The translations under genes were made by a program, and so were the position numbers. From Cellulomonas sp. Leaf395 (GTDB lineage: Bacteria > Actinomycetota > Actinomycetes > Actinomycetales > Cellulomonadaceae), in NCBI RefSeq assembly GCF_001424125.1, contig NZ_LMQI01000002.1, positions 124,001 through 188,000 of the forward strand: a stretch of DNA of 64,000 nt, written 5' to 3'. This document shows, one piece after another, positions 39,306-47,963 of this stretch; position 1 is the first letter of the stretch, and every line of letters starts with the position of its first letter. The notes under the pieces are model-generated. The model was not told the origin of the DNA and did no database searches. It worked only from the letters and a program-made list of their open reading frames with translations.

Positions 39306-40220
39306 TCAGAACAGGACGGTCGCGTAGGTGCCGACCTGCCGGAAGCCCACCGCGCGGTACGCCGCGAGCGCCCGCGTGTTGTAGCTGTTCACGTAGAGCG
39401 ACACCAACGGTGCCACCTCGCCCCGGGTGATCTGCACCACGGCGGCCATCCCAGCCTCGGACAGCCGTTCGCCGCGCCGGTCCGGCGCCACCCACACACC
39501 CTGGACCTGCGCCACTCCCCCGGCAACGGCACCGAGCTCGGCCTTGAACACGACGTCACCCGAGCGTCGACGGCCGGCGACGCCCGCCGGCGGGTCGATG
39601 CGCACGAACGAGCGCCCCTGGGCGATCAGACCGTGCACCCGCGTCTCGTACGGTCCGCCGGGGCCGCTGACGGGCGAGTAGCCGACCTCCTCGGTGAACA
39701 TCCGGACGCATGCCGGGAGCACCGTGTCGAACTCCTCGGGCCGGGACCGGCGCACGCGGGGGTCGGCCCCGATCAGCGGCGCGTGCTCGATCACCATCGA
39801 CGGCTGGTCGTCGCGGACCTCCCGGGCGGCCGGCCAGAAGTAGCGGAGCCTGCCCCACAGCCCGAGCACCGCCTCGGCGGGTCCCACGATCGACGAGCAG
39901 CGTCGGCCCTGCCCGCGCGCGAGCCCGGCGAAGGCGTCGAGCGCGCGATTCACCACCTGGGGGTCGTCCACCGGGACGACCGGAACCATGTTCGCTCCGG
40001 CGTAGCAGACGGCGAGAAGCTCGCCGTTCTCCTCGTAGCCCCAGAGCGTCCCACCCGCGGCGCGCAGCGTCCGTCCGACAGCCTGCTCGAGCCGGGAGGT
40101 CGCGAGGACGGAACCGACCGCGTCGCGCGCGCACACAGCGAGGGCGGCCTCGAGGTCGACGTCCCCGAGGACGCGACCTCCGGCCCGACCGTCGAGCAGA
40201 GCAGCGCGGCGTTGCACCAT
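39306..40220 (-). CDS. GNAT-family acetyltransferase with N-terminal DUF4081
   Basis: A 304-residue protein. The N-terminal half (about 20-140) has the DUF4081 features VCYAGANMVPV and CSSIVGPAEAVLGLWGRL. The C-terminal GNAT half has VQGVWVAPDRRGERLSEAGMAA (acetyl-CoA loop) and VSLYVNSYNTRALAAYRAVGF. Fused DUF4081-GNAT proteins are typical of actinobacteria and lack a settled substrate. The ATG at 40220 is preceded by CAGGAT at 6 nt; an upstream ATG at 40265 is possible. It follows ispG in the same direction and converges with the Fpg/Nei gene (7-nt gap). Confidence 0.93.
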   Translation of the reverse strand: MVQRRAALLDGRAGGRVLGDVDLEAALAVCARDAVGSVLATSRLEQAVGRTLRAAGGTLWGYEENGELLAVCYAGANMVPVVPVDDPQVVNRALDAFAGLARGQGRRCSSIVGPAEAVLGLWGRLRYFWPAAREVRDDQPSMVIEHAPLIGADPRVRRSRPEEFDTVLPACVRMFTEEVGYSPVSGPGGPYETRVHGLIAQGRSFVRIDPPAGVAGRRRSGDVVFKAELGAVAGGVAQVQGVWVAPDRRGERLSEAGMAAVVQITRGEVAPLVSLYVNSYNTRALAAYRAVGFRQVGTYATVLF

Positions 40221-40301
40221 GGGTAGATCCTGCACCACGGGCGTCCGCTTCACCCCATCTCCCACACGTCGATCGAGTGAACGCCGGGCGGCAGCAGCGG
40301 G

Positions 40302-41462
40302 TCAGCCGACGGTGACGACGGGCGCTCCGTCGCCGGACTCCACGGGATCCATGCTCTCCGCGAGGCGCATGGCCTCCTCGATGAGCGTCTCGACGATGAG
40401 AGCCTCGGGCACGGTCTTGATGACCTCACCCCGCACGAAGATCTGGCCCTTGCCGTTGCCGGAAGCGACGCCGAGGTCCGCCTCGCGGGCCTCACCGGGA
40501 CCGTTGACGACGCAGCCCATGACGGCGACGCGCAGCGGCACCTCCATGCCCTCGAGCCCGGCCGTGACGCGCTCGGCGAGCGAGTAGACGTCGACCTGGG
40601 CGCGACCGCACGACGGGCACGAGACGATCTCGAGCTTGCGGGGGCGCAGGTTGAGGGACTGCAGGATCTGGATCCCGACCTTGACCTCCTCGACGGGCGG
40701 CGCGGACAGGGACACGCGGATGGTGTCGCCGATGCCCTTGCTGAGCAGGGCGCCGAACGCGGTCGCGGACTTGATGGTGCCCTGGAACGCCGGACCGGCC
40801 TCGGTCACGCCGAGGTGCAGCGGCCAGTCGCCACGCTCGGAGAGCAGCTCGTAGGCGCGGACCATGATCACGGGGTCGTTGTGCTTGACGGAGATCTTGA
40901 AGTCGCGGAAGCCGTGCTCCTCGAACAGCGACGCCTCCCACACGGCGGACTCGACGAGCGCCTCCGGGGTGGCCTTGCCGTACTTGGCCAGCAGGCGCGG
41001 GTCCAGCGAGCCGGCGTTGACACCGATCCGGATCGAGGTGCCGGCGTCGGTCGCCGCGCGGGCGATCTCCTTGACCTGGTCGTCGAACTTGCGGATGTTG
41101 CCCGGGTTCACGCGGACCGCGGCACAGCCGGCGTCGATGGCCGCGAAGACGTACTTCGGCTGGAAGTGGATGTCCGCGATCACGGGGATCTGCGACTTGT
41201 GCGCGATGGCGGGCAGCGCGTCCGCGTCGTCCTGCGTCGGGACGGCCACGCGGACGATGTCGCAGCCGGCGGCGGTCAGCTCGGCGATCTGCTGCAGCGT
41301 CGCGTTGATGTCTGTCGTCTGCGTCGTGCACATCGACTGGACGCTGACCGGGGCGTCGCCGCCGACGTCGATCTTGCCGACCTTGATCTTGCGGGTCTTC
41401 CGCCGGGGTGCCAGGACCAAGGGGGGCGCCTCCGGCATGCCGAGGCTGATCGGGATGCTCAC
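40302..41462 (-). CDS. ispG: 4-hydroxy-3-methylbut-2-en-1-yl diphosphate synthase (flavodoxin)
   Basis: A 386-residue [4Fe-4S] reductase, the penultimate enzyme of the MEP isoprenoid pathway. The TIM barrel is visible from [20 protein letters not shown] through the C-terminal domain, where the cluster cysteines are in [13 protein letters not shown] and [16 protein letters not shown]. The GTG start gives the standard actinobacterial N-terminus [19 protein letters not shown] lies 6 nt upstream. In relatives dxr, rseP and ispG are contiguous. Here rseP precedes it by 91 nt and dxr is 6.5 kb away beyond a GABA gene island. Confidence 0.97.
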   Translation of the reverse strand: MSIPISLGMPEAPPLVLAPRRKTRKIKVGKIDVGGDAPVSVQSMCTTQTTDINATLQQIAELTAAGCDIVRVAVPTQDDADALPAIAHKSQIPVIADIHFQPKYVFAAIDAGCAAVRVNPGNIRKFDDQVKEIARAATDAGTSIRIGVNAGSLDPRLLAKYGKATPEALVESAVWEASLFEEHGFRDFKISVKHNDPVIMVRAYELLSERGDWPLHLGVTEAGPAFQGTIKSATAFGALLSKGIGDTIRVSLSAPPVEEVKVGIQILQSLNLRPRKLEIVSCPSCGRAQVDVYSLAERVTAGLEGMEVPLRVAVMGCVVNGPGEAREADLGVASGNGKGQIFVRGEVIKTVPEALIVETLIEEAMRLAESMDPVESGDGAPVVTVG

Positions 41463-41553
41463 GCGCTCATCATCGCACCCGGTCGGTCACGCGCCCGCCC
41501 GGGGAGGCGGGTGTGCACGAGATCACCCCAGGGTTACCACGCGTCGGACCTCG

Positions 41554-42864
41554 TCAGATCTGGACCGGGTTGACGATGTCGGCGTAGATGAGCAGGAGAC
41601 CCACCGCACCGAGCAGGACGAACACCGAGTACGCGAGCGGGACCAGCTTGGCCGAGTCGAACGGACCCGGCCGAGGCAGCCCCCGCAGACGCGCGACCTG
41701 CCGTCGGCCACCCTCCCAGAGGGCGGCGGCCACGTGCCCACCGTCGAGCGGCGGAAGGGGGATGAGGTTGAACACGAACAGGGCGATGTTCAGCGCGGCG
41801 AGCATCTGGAGCAGGGCCGCAGCCTTGAGCTGCCACTCGATGCCGTCGACCGAGGCGATCTCCCCGGCGAACCGACCGACGCCGACCACGCCGATGATGC
41901 TGTCGGCGTCGCGCGGGGTGCCGTTCACCTGCGACTCGACCAGGTCCCCGACGCGGGCGGGCAGAGTGGAGACGACCTTGATCGTCTGCCAGGTGGTGTC
42001 GGCGACCGCGACCGGCACGCTCACCGGGGACTGCCGGACCAGCTCCCGCGACGGGGTGATCCCGAGGAAGCCGACGGACTCGGTCACCGGGTCTCCCGCG
42101 CTGTCGAGGACCGGGTTGTCGGCCTCGTCGTACACGGGACGGTCCGCCACGACGGGCGTGATCGTGAGGTCCACCAGCTCGCCGTCGCGCTCGACGACGA
42201 TCGGGACGGCCTCGGCGTCGGAGGCTCGGATCAGGCCGGAGAGCTGGTCCCAGGACGTGATCTCGGTGCCGTCGTAGGACACGACGCTGTCCCCCGGCTC
42301 GATGCCGGCCGCGGCGGCCGGCGCGGCGTCATCGGCCGCCGTGCACTCGAACGACTGGTCGGCGTCGACCGGGATGACGCAGGTGGACACGCTCGCGAGG
42401 TTCGTGGTGAACGTCGGCAGGCCGATCCCGACCAGCACGATCGCCATCAGGAAGAACGCGATGACCAGGTTCATGACGGGCCCGCCGAGCATCACGACCA
42501 GCTTCTTGGGCGTGGACAGGTGGTAGAAGGCGCGGGCGTCCTCGCCGGGACGGATCTCCTCGGCGCTGGCCTGCCGGGCGTCGCGTGCGAGCCGGCCGGT
42601 CCAGGTGCGCGCCGGCGGGTTGCCCACGGCAGCTTCGGGCGGGTACATGCCGACGAGGCGGACGTAGCCACCGAGCGGGATCGCCTTGAGCCCGTACTCG
42701 GTCTCGCCCTTCGTGCGCGACCACAGCGTCGGGCCGAAGCCGACCATGTAGTGGCTCACCCGGACGCCGAAGCGCTTGGCGGGCACCATGTGGCCGACCT
42801 CGTGCAGCCCGATGGACAGCAGAAGCACCACGAACACGATGAGTACAGCGACCAGGTACTCCAT
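41554..42864 (-). CDS. rseP: Site-2 protease, RseP/Rip1-like (M50)
   Basis: A 436-residue intramembrane zinc protease that cleaves membrane-bound anti-sigma factors and similar substrates. HEVGH in the first transmembrane helix and PLDGGH near the C-terminus are the metal motifs, with the conserved GPVMNLVIAFFLM segment between. A PDZ domain spans about 190-290 (EPGDSVVSYDGTEITSWDQLSGLI). CGGAGGGG precedes the ATG at 42864, ruling out the longer frame. It is separated from dxr by the inserted GABA island and must use a promoter in the 205-nt region shared with gabT. Confidence 0.96.
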   Translation of the reverse strand: MEYLVAVLIVFVVLLLSIGLHEVGHMVPAKRFGVRVSHYMVGFGPTLWSRTKGETEYGLKAIPLGGYVRLVGMYPPEAAVGNPPARTWTGRLARDARQASAEEIRPGEDARAFYHLSTPKKLVVMLGGPVMNLVIAFFLMAIVLVGIGLPTFTTNLASVSTCVIPVDADQSFECTAADDAAPAAAAGIEPGDSVVSYDGTEITSWDQLSGLIRASDAEAVPIVVERDGELVDLTITPVVADRPVYDEADNPVLDSAGDPVTESVGFLGITPSRELVRQSPVSVPVAVADTTWQTIKVVSTLPARVGDLVESQVNGTPRDADSIIGVVGVGRFAGEIASVDGIEWQLKAAALLQMLAALNIALFVFNLIPLPPLDGGHVAAALWEGGRRQVARLRGLPRPGPFDSAKLVPLAYSVFVLLGAVGLLLIYADIVNPVQI

Positions 42865-43069
42865 CGACCCCTCCGTCAGCAGCCCCGCACGCACGCGCAG
42901 AGAACGGGTCTCGTCGACACCGCGGAGGACATCTTGCCTCGTGTCCCTGGGAACCTCCTGCACGCCCGCCGCGGTCACCCGATCAGCTCGATGGCCAGGT
43001 GGAATGGCGGTCGGCGGATTTCGTCGTGTGATCCTTTTCCGAGCACGAGATCGGCACTAGCGTCCCCTC

Positions 43070-44410
43070 ATGACCACCGTTTCCGCCCCTCCCCTCGAGC
43101 AGCGCCGCGTCCTGCACACACCGATCCCCGGACCGCGCTCGATCGCCCTGGGCGCGCGGCGCGCTGCCGCGGTCGCCGCCGGGGTCTCGTCGACGCTCCC
43201 GGTGTACGTGAACCGAGCGGCGGGTGCGGTGATCGAGGACGTCGACGGGAACGTGCTGATCGACCTGGGCTCCGGCATCGCGGTCACGTCCGTCGGATCG
43301 AGCGCGCCGGAGGTCGTCGCGGCGGTCGCCGCACAGGCGGCGGACTTCACGCACACCTGCTTCATGATCAGCCCGTACGAGGAGTACGTCGCCGTGTGCG
43401 AGGCGCTGGCGCGGATCACCCCCGGCACCCACGACAAGCGGTCGGTCCTGGTCAACTCGGGCGCCGAGGCCGTCGAGAACGCGGTGAAGATCGCGCGCCG
43501 CGCCACCGGCCGTCCGGCGGTCCTCGTGCTCGACCACGCCTACCACGGGCGCACCAACCTCACGATGGCGATGACCGCGCGGGCCATGCCCTACAAGACG
43601 GGCTTCGGCCCGTTCGCGGGCGAGGTCTACCGCGTGCCGGCGTCCTACCCGCTGCGGGACCCCGCGGGGATGACCGGCACGCAGGCGGCGCTGCGGGCCA
43701 TCGGTGTGGCGGAGCGCCAGGTGGGCGCCGACCAGGTGGCAGCACTCGTCGTCGAGCCGATCCTCGGTGAAGGGGGCTTCGTCGTCCCGGCGCCGGGGTT
43801 CCTGTCGACGCTCGCCACGTGGGCGGCCGACCGCGGGATCGTGCTCGTCGCCGACGAGGTGCAGACCGGGTTCGCCCGGACCGGCGCGATGTTCGCCATG
43901 GAGCACGAGGGGGTCGTGCCCGACCTCGTCGCCATGGCGAAGGGCATCGCGGGTGGGCTGCCGCTGGGCGCAGTCACCGGGCGCGCCGAGCTGCTCGATG
44001 CCGTGCACGCCGGTGGGCTGGGCGGCACGTTCGGCGGGAACCCCCTCGCGTGCGCCGCGGCTCTGGCGTCGATCGAGATCTACGAGCGTGACGACCTGGC
44101 GGCCGCTGCGCGGGCGATCGAGGCGGTCGTCGTCCCCCGGCTGACGACCCTCCGGGACGAGGTCCCGGCCGTGGCGGACGTGCGTGGGCGAGGAGCGATG
44201 CTCGCACTCGAGCTGGTCACCCCTGGGACGCTCGAGCCCGACAAGGCCGGCGCCCAGCGGGTCGCGGCGGCGTGCGCGGCACAGGGCGTCCTTGTGCTCA
44301 CCTGCGGGACCTGGGGGAACGTCCTGCGCCTGCTCCCCCCGCTGGTCATCGGGCACGACCTCCTCGACGAGGCCCTGACCGTGCTCGAGGACGCGGTCCG
44401 CGCACTGTAG
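43070..44410 (+). CDS. gabT: 4-aminobutyrate--2-oxoglutarate transaminase
   Basis: A 446-residue PLP-dependent class III aminotransferase turning GABA into succinic semialdehyde. Signatures include LIDLGSGIAVTSVGSSAPEV, NSGAEAVENAVKIAR (phosphate loop), HAYHGRTNLTMAMT, the aspartate in VLVADEVQTGFARTG, and the Schiff-base lysine in VAMAKGIAGGLPLGAVTGR. TAGCGT lies exactly 6 nt before the ATG and there is no Shine-Dalgarno, so the message is probably leaderless. It converges with an aminobutyraldehyde dehydrogenase gene (6-nt gap). A matching gabD-type gene lies at 12048. It could also accept beta-alanine or related omega-amino acids. Confidence 0.96.
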   Translation: MTTVSAPPLEQRRVLHTPIPGPRSIALGARRAAAVAAGVSSTLPVYVNRAAGAVIEDVDGNVLIDLGSGIAVTSVGSSAPEVVAAVAAQAADFTHTCFMISPYEEYVAVCEALARITPGTHDKRSVLVNSGAEAVENAVKIARRATGRPAVLVLDHAYHGRTNLTMAMTARAMPYKTGFGPFAGEVYRVPASYPLRDPAGMTGTQAALRAIGVAERQVGADQVAALVVEPILGEGGFVVPAPGFLSTLATWAADRGIVLVADEVQTGFARTGAMFAMEHEGVVPDLVAMAKGIAGGLPLGAVTGRAELLDAVHAGGLGGTFGGNPLACAAALASIEIYERDDLAAAARAIEAVVVPRLTTLRDEVPAVADVRGRGAMLALELVTPGTLEPDKAGAQRVAAACAAQGVLVLTCGTWGNVLRLLPPLVIGHDLLDEALTVLEDAVRAL

Positions 44411-44416
44411 GCGGGC

Positions 44417-45862
44417 TCAGGCGTCGAACGCAGACATCACGTGCTTGATGCGGGTGTAGTCCTCGAAGCCGTACATCGACAGGTCCTTGCCGTACCCGGA
44501 GTGCTTGAACCCGCCGTGCGGCATCTCCGCCACGAACGGGATGTGGGTGTTGATCCAGACCACGCCGAAGTCCAGCGCGCGGGACACCCGCAGCGCCCGA
44601 CCGTGGTTCTGCGTCCACACCGAGCTCGACAGCCCGTACCGCACGCCGTTCGCCAGCGTGATCGCCTCGTCCTCGTCGGTGAACGTCTGGACCGTGATGA
44701 CCGGCCCGAAGATCTCGTCCTGCACGGCCTCGTCGTCCTGCTGGAGCCCCGCCACGACAGTCGCCTCGACGAAGTACCCGACGTCCCCGACACGGTGCCC
44801 GCCGGCCAGGATCGCCGCGTGGTCCGGGAGCCGGTCGAGGAAGCCGGTCACCCGGTCCAGCTGCAGCGCGTTGTTCACGGGACCGAACGCGACCTCCGGG
44901 TCGCTGGGCACTCCGGTGCGCTGACCCTTGGCCGCCTCCGCGAGCGCCGCGACGAAGTCGTCGTGCACGGACGCGTGCACGAGCACGCGGGTGGCCGCCG
45001 TGCAGTCCTGGCCCGCGTTGTAGTACCCGGCGCCCGCGATGCCCTCGGCGGCGGCGGCGAGGTCCGCGTCGGCGAACACGATCACCGGCGCCTTGCCGCC
45101 CAGCTCCAGGTGGACGCGCTTGACGTTCGCCGCGGCGGCGGCGGCCACCTGTGATCCCGCGCGCACCGACCCGGTGATGGCCACCATGTCGGGTCGCTGG
45201 TGGGAGACGAGGGCCCGGCCGGTGTCGCGGTCACCGCAGACGACGTTGAGGACCCCGGGCGGGAGCACCTCGTTGGCCACCTGCCCGAGCAGCAGCGTCG
45301 AGGCGGGCGTCGTGTCCGACGGCTTGAGGACGATCGTGTTGCCGGCCGCGAGCGCCGGGGCGATCTTCCAGATCGCCATCATCAGCGGGTAGTTCCAGGG
45401 CGTCACCTGACCGACGACCCCGACCGGCTCACGCCGCACCCAGGAGGTGTGACCCGCCATGTACTCCCCCGCGCTCAGCCCGTCGAGCACGCGGGCCGCG
45501 CCGGCGAAGAACCGCAGCTGGTCGACGCAGGGCGGCACCTCGTCGGTGGCGGTCAGGTGCAGCGGCTTGCCGGTGTTGCGGGACTCGACCGCGACGAAGT
45601 CCTCGGCGCGCTGCTCGATCGCGTCGGCGAGGCGCAGCAGCGCCAGCTGGCGCTCCGCCGGTGTGGTGCGACCCCAGGTGGTGAACGCCTCTGACGCGGC
45701 ACCGTAGGCCGCGTCGACGTCCGTCGTGCCGGACAGCGGAGCACGGGCGTACTCCTGCCCTGTCGACGGGTCGATCACCGACGTCGTGCGACCGTCCGCA
45801 GCAGGCCGCTCGGCGCCTCCGATCACGTTGCGCAGCTCGATCAGCTCGGCGGTCTGGCTCAC
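44417..45862 (-). CDS. Gamma-aminobutyraldehyde dehydrogenase-like aldehyde dehydrogenase
   Basis: A 481-residue NAD-dependent aldehyde dehydrogenase. VTPWNYPLMMAIWKIAPALAA and ITGSVRAGSQV form the cofactor site, LELGGKAPVIVFADAD has the catalytic Glu, and YYNAGQDCTAATRVLVH the catalytic Cys; the NAGQDC form is characteristic of aminobutyraldehyde and betaine-aldehyde types. It would oxidise 4-aminobutanal, from putrescine, to GABA. GAGGAGA precedes the GTG at 45862, which decides against the upstream frame. It is divergent from the Lrp regulator gene, which is the likely controller. Confidence 0.93.
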   Translation of the reverse strand: MSQTAELIELRNVIGGAERPAADGRTTSVIDPSTGQEYARAPLSGTTDVDAAYGAASEAFTTWGRTTPAERQLALLRLADAIEQRAEDFVAVESRNTGKPLHLTATDEVPPCVDQLRFFAGAARVLDGLSAGEYMAGHTSWVRREPVGVVGQVTPWNYPLMMAIWKIAPALAAGNTIVLKPSDTTPASTLLLGQVANEVLPPGVLNVVCGDRDTGRALVSHQRPDMVAITGSVRAGSQVAAAAAANVKRVHLELGGKAPVIVFADADLAAAAEGIAGAGYYNAGQDCTAATRVLVHASVHDDFVAALAEAAKGQRTGVPSDPEVAFGPVNNALQLDRVTGFLDRLPDHAAILAGGHRVGDVGYFVEATVVAGLQQDDEAVQDEIFGPVITVQTFTDEDEAITLANGVRYGLSSSVWTQNHGRALRVSRALDFGVVWINTHIPFVAEMPHGGFKHSGYGKDLSMYGFEDYTRIKHVMSAFDA

Positions 45863-45961
45863 GGGTCTCTCCTCACGGTCGGTGCGCCGCACGCTACGCC
45901 GCTCCACCTCCGGGCGGGAGCCCGGAGGGCCGGTTCGGCCGACCGGACCACCGTGGACGCC

Positions 45962-45999
45962 GGAATCAGAAGTCCTCACGGCCTGTCACGACGGATTCC
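45962..45999. promoter_or_regulatory. Inverted repeat GGAATC...GATTCC upstream of the Lrp gene
   Basis: GGAATC (45962-45967) and GATTCC (45994-45999), 26 nt apart, lie in the 173-nt divergent region between the dehydrogenase and Lrp genes. Lrp-family octamers often bind phased half-sites of this sort, so the repeat is a plausible autoregulatory site. It is only six bases and could be chance. Confidence 0.3.
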
Positions 46000-46035
46000 C
46001 TTGCACGAGGCCCTCCTGCGCACCACCATCGGCGG

Positions 46036-46512
46036 GTGGGCACACGCAGAGCAGCACCGGGGCACCCGGCACTGGACGACGTCTCCAAGGCGATCGTCGA
46101 ACAGCTCCAGGAAGACGGCCGGCGACCCTACGCGACCATCGGCAAGGCGATCGGGTTGTCCGAGGCCGCCGTGCGCCAGCGTGTCCAGCGCCTCACGGAC
46201 TCCGGCGTCATGCAGATCGTCGCCGTGACCGACCCGCTGCAGGTGGGCTTCTCGCGGCAGGCGATGATCGGCCTGAAGTGCGAGGGTGACCTCTCGATCG
46301 TCGCCGACGCGCTCGCCGAGATGACCGAGGTGGACTACGTCGTGATCACCGCCGGCGGCTTCGACCTGCTGTGCGAGGTCGTGTGCGAGGACGACGACCA
46401 CCTCCTCGAGGTGCTCAACCAGAAGATCCGCACGCTCCCCGGGGTGCGGATTACCGAGACGTTCGTCTACCTGAGGCTGCGCAAGCAGCCCTACAACTGG
46501 GGGACCAGATGA
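46036..46512 (+). CDS. Lrp/AsnC-family transcriptional regulator
   Basis: A 158-residue regulator. The N-terminal winged helix reads LDDVSKAIVEQLQEDGRRPY with recognition helix IGLSEAAVRQRVQRL; the C-terminal RAM domain (about 70-150) has VDYVVITAGGFDLLCEVVCEDDDHLLEVL, with the ligand-gate glycines. These proteins sense amino acids or metabolites as octamers. The GTG start is preceded by CACCAT at 6 nt. Its stop overlaps the ATG of a 32-codon frame that in turn overlaps the FAD oxidase gene. Control of the flanking putrescine/GABA genes is likely from position. Confidence 0.94.
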   Translation: MGTRRAAPGHPALDDVSKAIVEQLQEDGRRPYATIGKAIGLSEAAVRQRVQRLTDSGVMQIVAVTDPLQVGFSRQAMIGLKCEGDLSIVADALAEMTEVDYVVITAGGFDLLCEVVCEDDDHLLEVLNQKIRTLPGVRITETFVYLRLRKQPYNWGTR

Positions 46513-46607
46513 GCAGGACACCCACCGGCACGACCGGCGCCGCGGCGACCCGGGAGATCCCGGGGATGCTGCGGAGCGTGCTCACCGACGCCTGGGCCCG
46601 TCGGTGA
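46509..46607 (+). CDS. 32-residue small protein between lrp and the FAD oxidase gene
   Basis: ATG to TGA encodes MSRTPTGTTGAAATREIP followed by GMLRSVLTDAWARR. The start overlaps the lrp stop (ATGA) and the stop overlaps the oxidase start (GTGA), so it is fixed in the translational chain and cannot be in frame with either neighbour. The second half could form an amphipathic helix (LRSVLTDAWARR); the first half is Thr/Ala/Gly-rich. I know no family for it. It may be a real microprotein, or simply the bridge that couples the two larger genes. Confidence 0.55.
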   Translation: MSRTPTGTTGAAATREIPGMLRSVLTDAWARR

Positions 46608-47959
46608 CGGGACGGCCGCTCTGGTCCGACCAGGTCGAGGAGCGCGCCGCGCTCGACCCGCTCGACGGGGACGCCCAGGCAGACGTCGTCATCGTCGGGG
46701 CCGGCCTGACGGGACTCTGGACCGCGTATTACCTGCTCGAGGCGGACCCGTCGCTCGACGTGCTCCTGGTCGAGGCGCACGTCGCGGGCTTCGGGGCGAG
46801 CGGACGCAACGGCGGCTGGTGCTCCGCGCTCCTGCCGTTGTCGGCCGACGAGCTGGCTCGTCGGCACGGTCGCGACGCCGCCACCGCGATGCGCGCCGCG
46901 ATGCGGGACACCGTGGTCGAGGTGGGCGGGGTCGCCGCCGCGGAGCTGATCGACTGCGGCTTCGCCTTCGGTGGCACCGTCACCGTCGCCCGCAACCGCC
47001 CGCAGCTTGAGCGCGTGGCCGACGCCGTCGCCGCCGACGCCCGGTGGGGTGACGAGTCGCACCTGCTCGGCGCCGACGGGGTGGCCGAGCACGTCCACGT
47101 GGCCGGGGCGGTGGGTGGCTCGTTCACGCCCGACTGTGCTCGGGTCCACCCGGCGCGGCTGGTCCGCGGGCTCCTGGACGTCGTGCTGTCGCGCGGCGCT
47201 CGGCTGGCCGAGGGGACACGCGCAATGCGCCTCTCGCCCCGCGCGGTCGTCACCGACCACGGCATCGTCCGCGCCCGCTGGGTGGTCCGTGCGACGGAGG
47301 CCTGGAGCGGGCACCTGCCCGGGTCGCGTCGCGACGTCGCACCGGTCTACTCCCACATGATCGCCACGGAGCCGCTGCCGCCCGAGGTCTGGGCGCAGAT
47401 CGGGCTGGAGCGCGCGCAGACGTTCACTGATGCGCGACACCTGGTCGTGCACGGCCAGCGCACCACCGACGACCGCCTCGCGTTCGGTGGGCGGGGAGCG
47501 CCCCACCACCTGGGCTCCGCCATCCGGCCGAGATACGACCACGACGACTCCAGCGCCGCGCACCTGGTGCGGGAGCTCGTCGACCTGTTCCCGGTGCTCG
47601 AACGGGCCGAGATCACCCACCACTGGGGCGGTCCCCTCGGCGTGCCGCGCGACGGGCACCCGTCCGTGGGGCTCGACGCCGAGACCGGCATCGCCTGGGC
47701 GGGCGGGTACGTCGGCGACGGTGTCGCGCTGAGCAACCTCGCGGGCAGGACGCTCGCGGACCTGCTCACCGGGGCGGACAGCGACCTGGTCAGGCTGCCG
47801 TGGGTGGGCCACCGCTCCCCGGCCTGGGAGCCGGAGCCGGTGCGCTGGGCGGGCATCACCGCTGCCCAGAGGGCGTCGGCGTGGGCGGACCGCACCGAGG
47901 CACGGACCGGTCACCACAGCCGGCTGGACGATCTGCTGAGCCAGGTGCTCGGGCACTGA
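46604..47959 (+). CDS. FAD-dependent amine oxidoreductase (PuuB/DAO family)
   Basis: A 451-residue flavoprotein of the D-amino-acid oxidase fold. The dinucleotide-binding motif is VVIVGAGLTGLWTAYYL (about residues 28-44), followed by GFGASGRNGGWCSALLP, the pattern of gamma-glutamylputrescine oxidase-like enzymes. The C-terminal FAD closure GIAWAGGYVGDGVALSNLAGR is intact. It would oxidise putrescine, its glutamyl derivative or another amine to an aminoaldehyde, feeding the neighbouring dehydrogenase. The GTG overlaps the small ORF. It converges with dxr, with 4 nt between stops. Confidence 0.9.
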   Translation: MTGRPLWSDQVEERAALDPLDGDAQADVVIVGAGLTGLWTAYYLLEADPSLDVLLVEAHVAGFGASGRNGGWCSALLPLSADELARRHGRDAATAMRAAMRDTVVEVGGVAAAELIDCGFAFGGTVTVARNRPQLERVADAVAADARWGDESHLLGADGVAEHVHVAGAVGGSFTPDCARVHPARLVRGLLDVVLSRGARLAEGTRAMRLSPRAVVTDHGIVRARWVVRATEAWSGHLPGSRRDVAPVYSHMIATEPLPPEVWAQIGLERAQTFTDARHLVVHGQRTTDDRLAFGGRGAPHHLGSAIRPRYDHDDSSAAHLVRELVDLFPVLERAEITHHWGGPLGVPRDGHPSVGLDAETGIAWAGGYVGDGVALSNLAGRTLADLLTGADSDLVRLPWVGHRSPAWEPEPVRWAGITAAQRASAWADRTEARTGHHSRLDDLLSQVLGH

Positions 47960-47963
47960 GCCG

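Noticed and set aside
40864..43770. Long plus-strand open frame opposite ispG and rseP, running into gabT in another frame
   Set aside because: The ispG and rseP motifs are on the minus strand, and gabT in its own frame is complete; this frame is a shadow.
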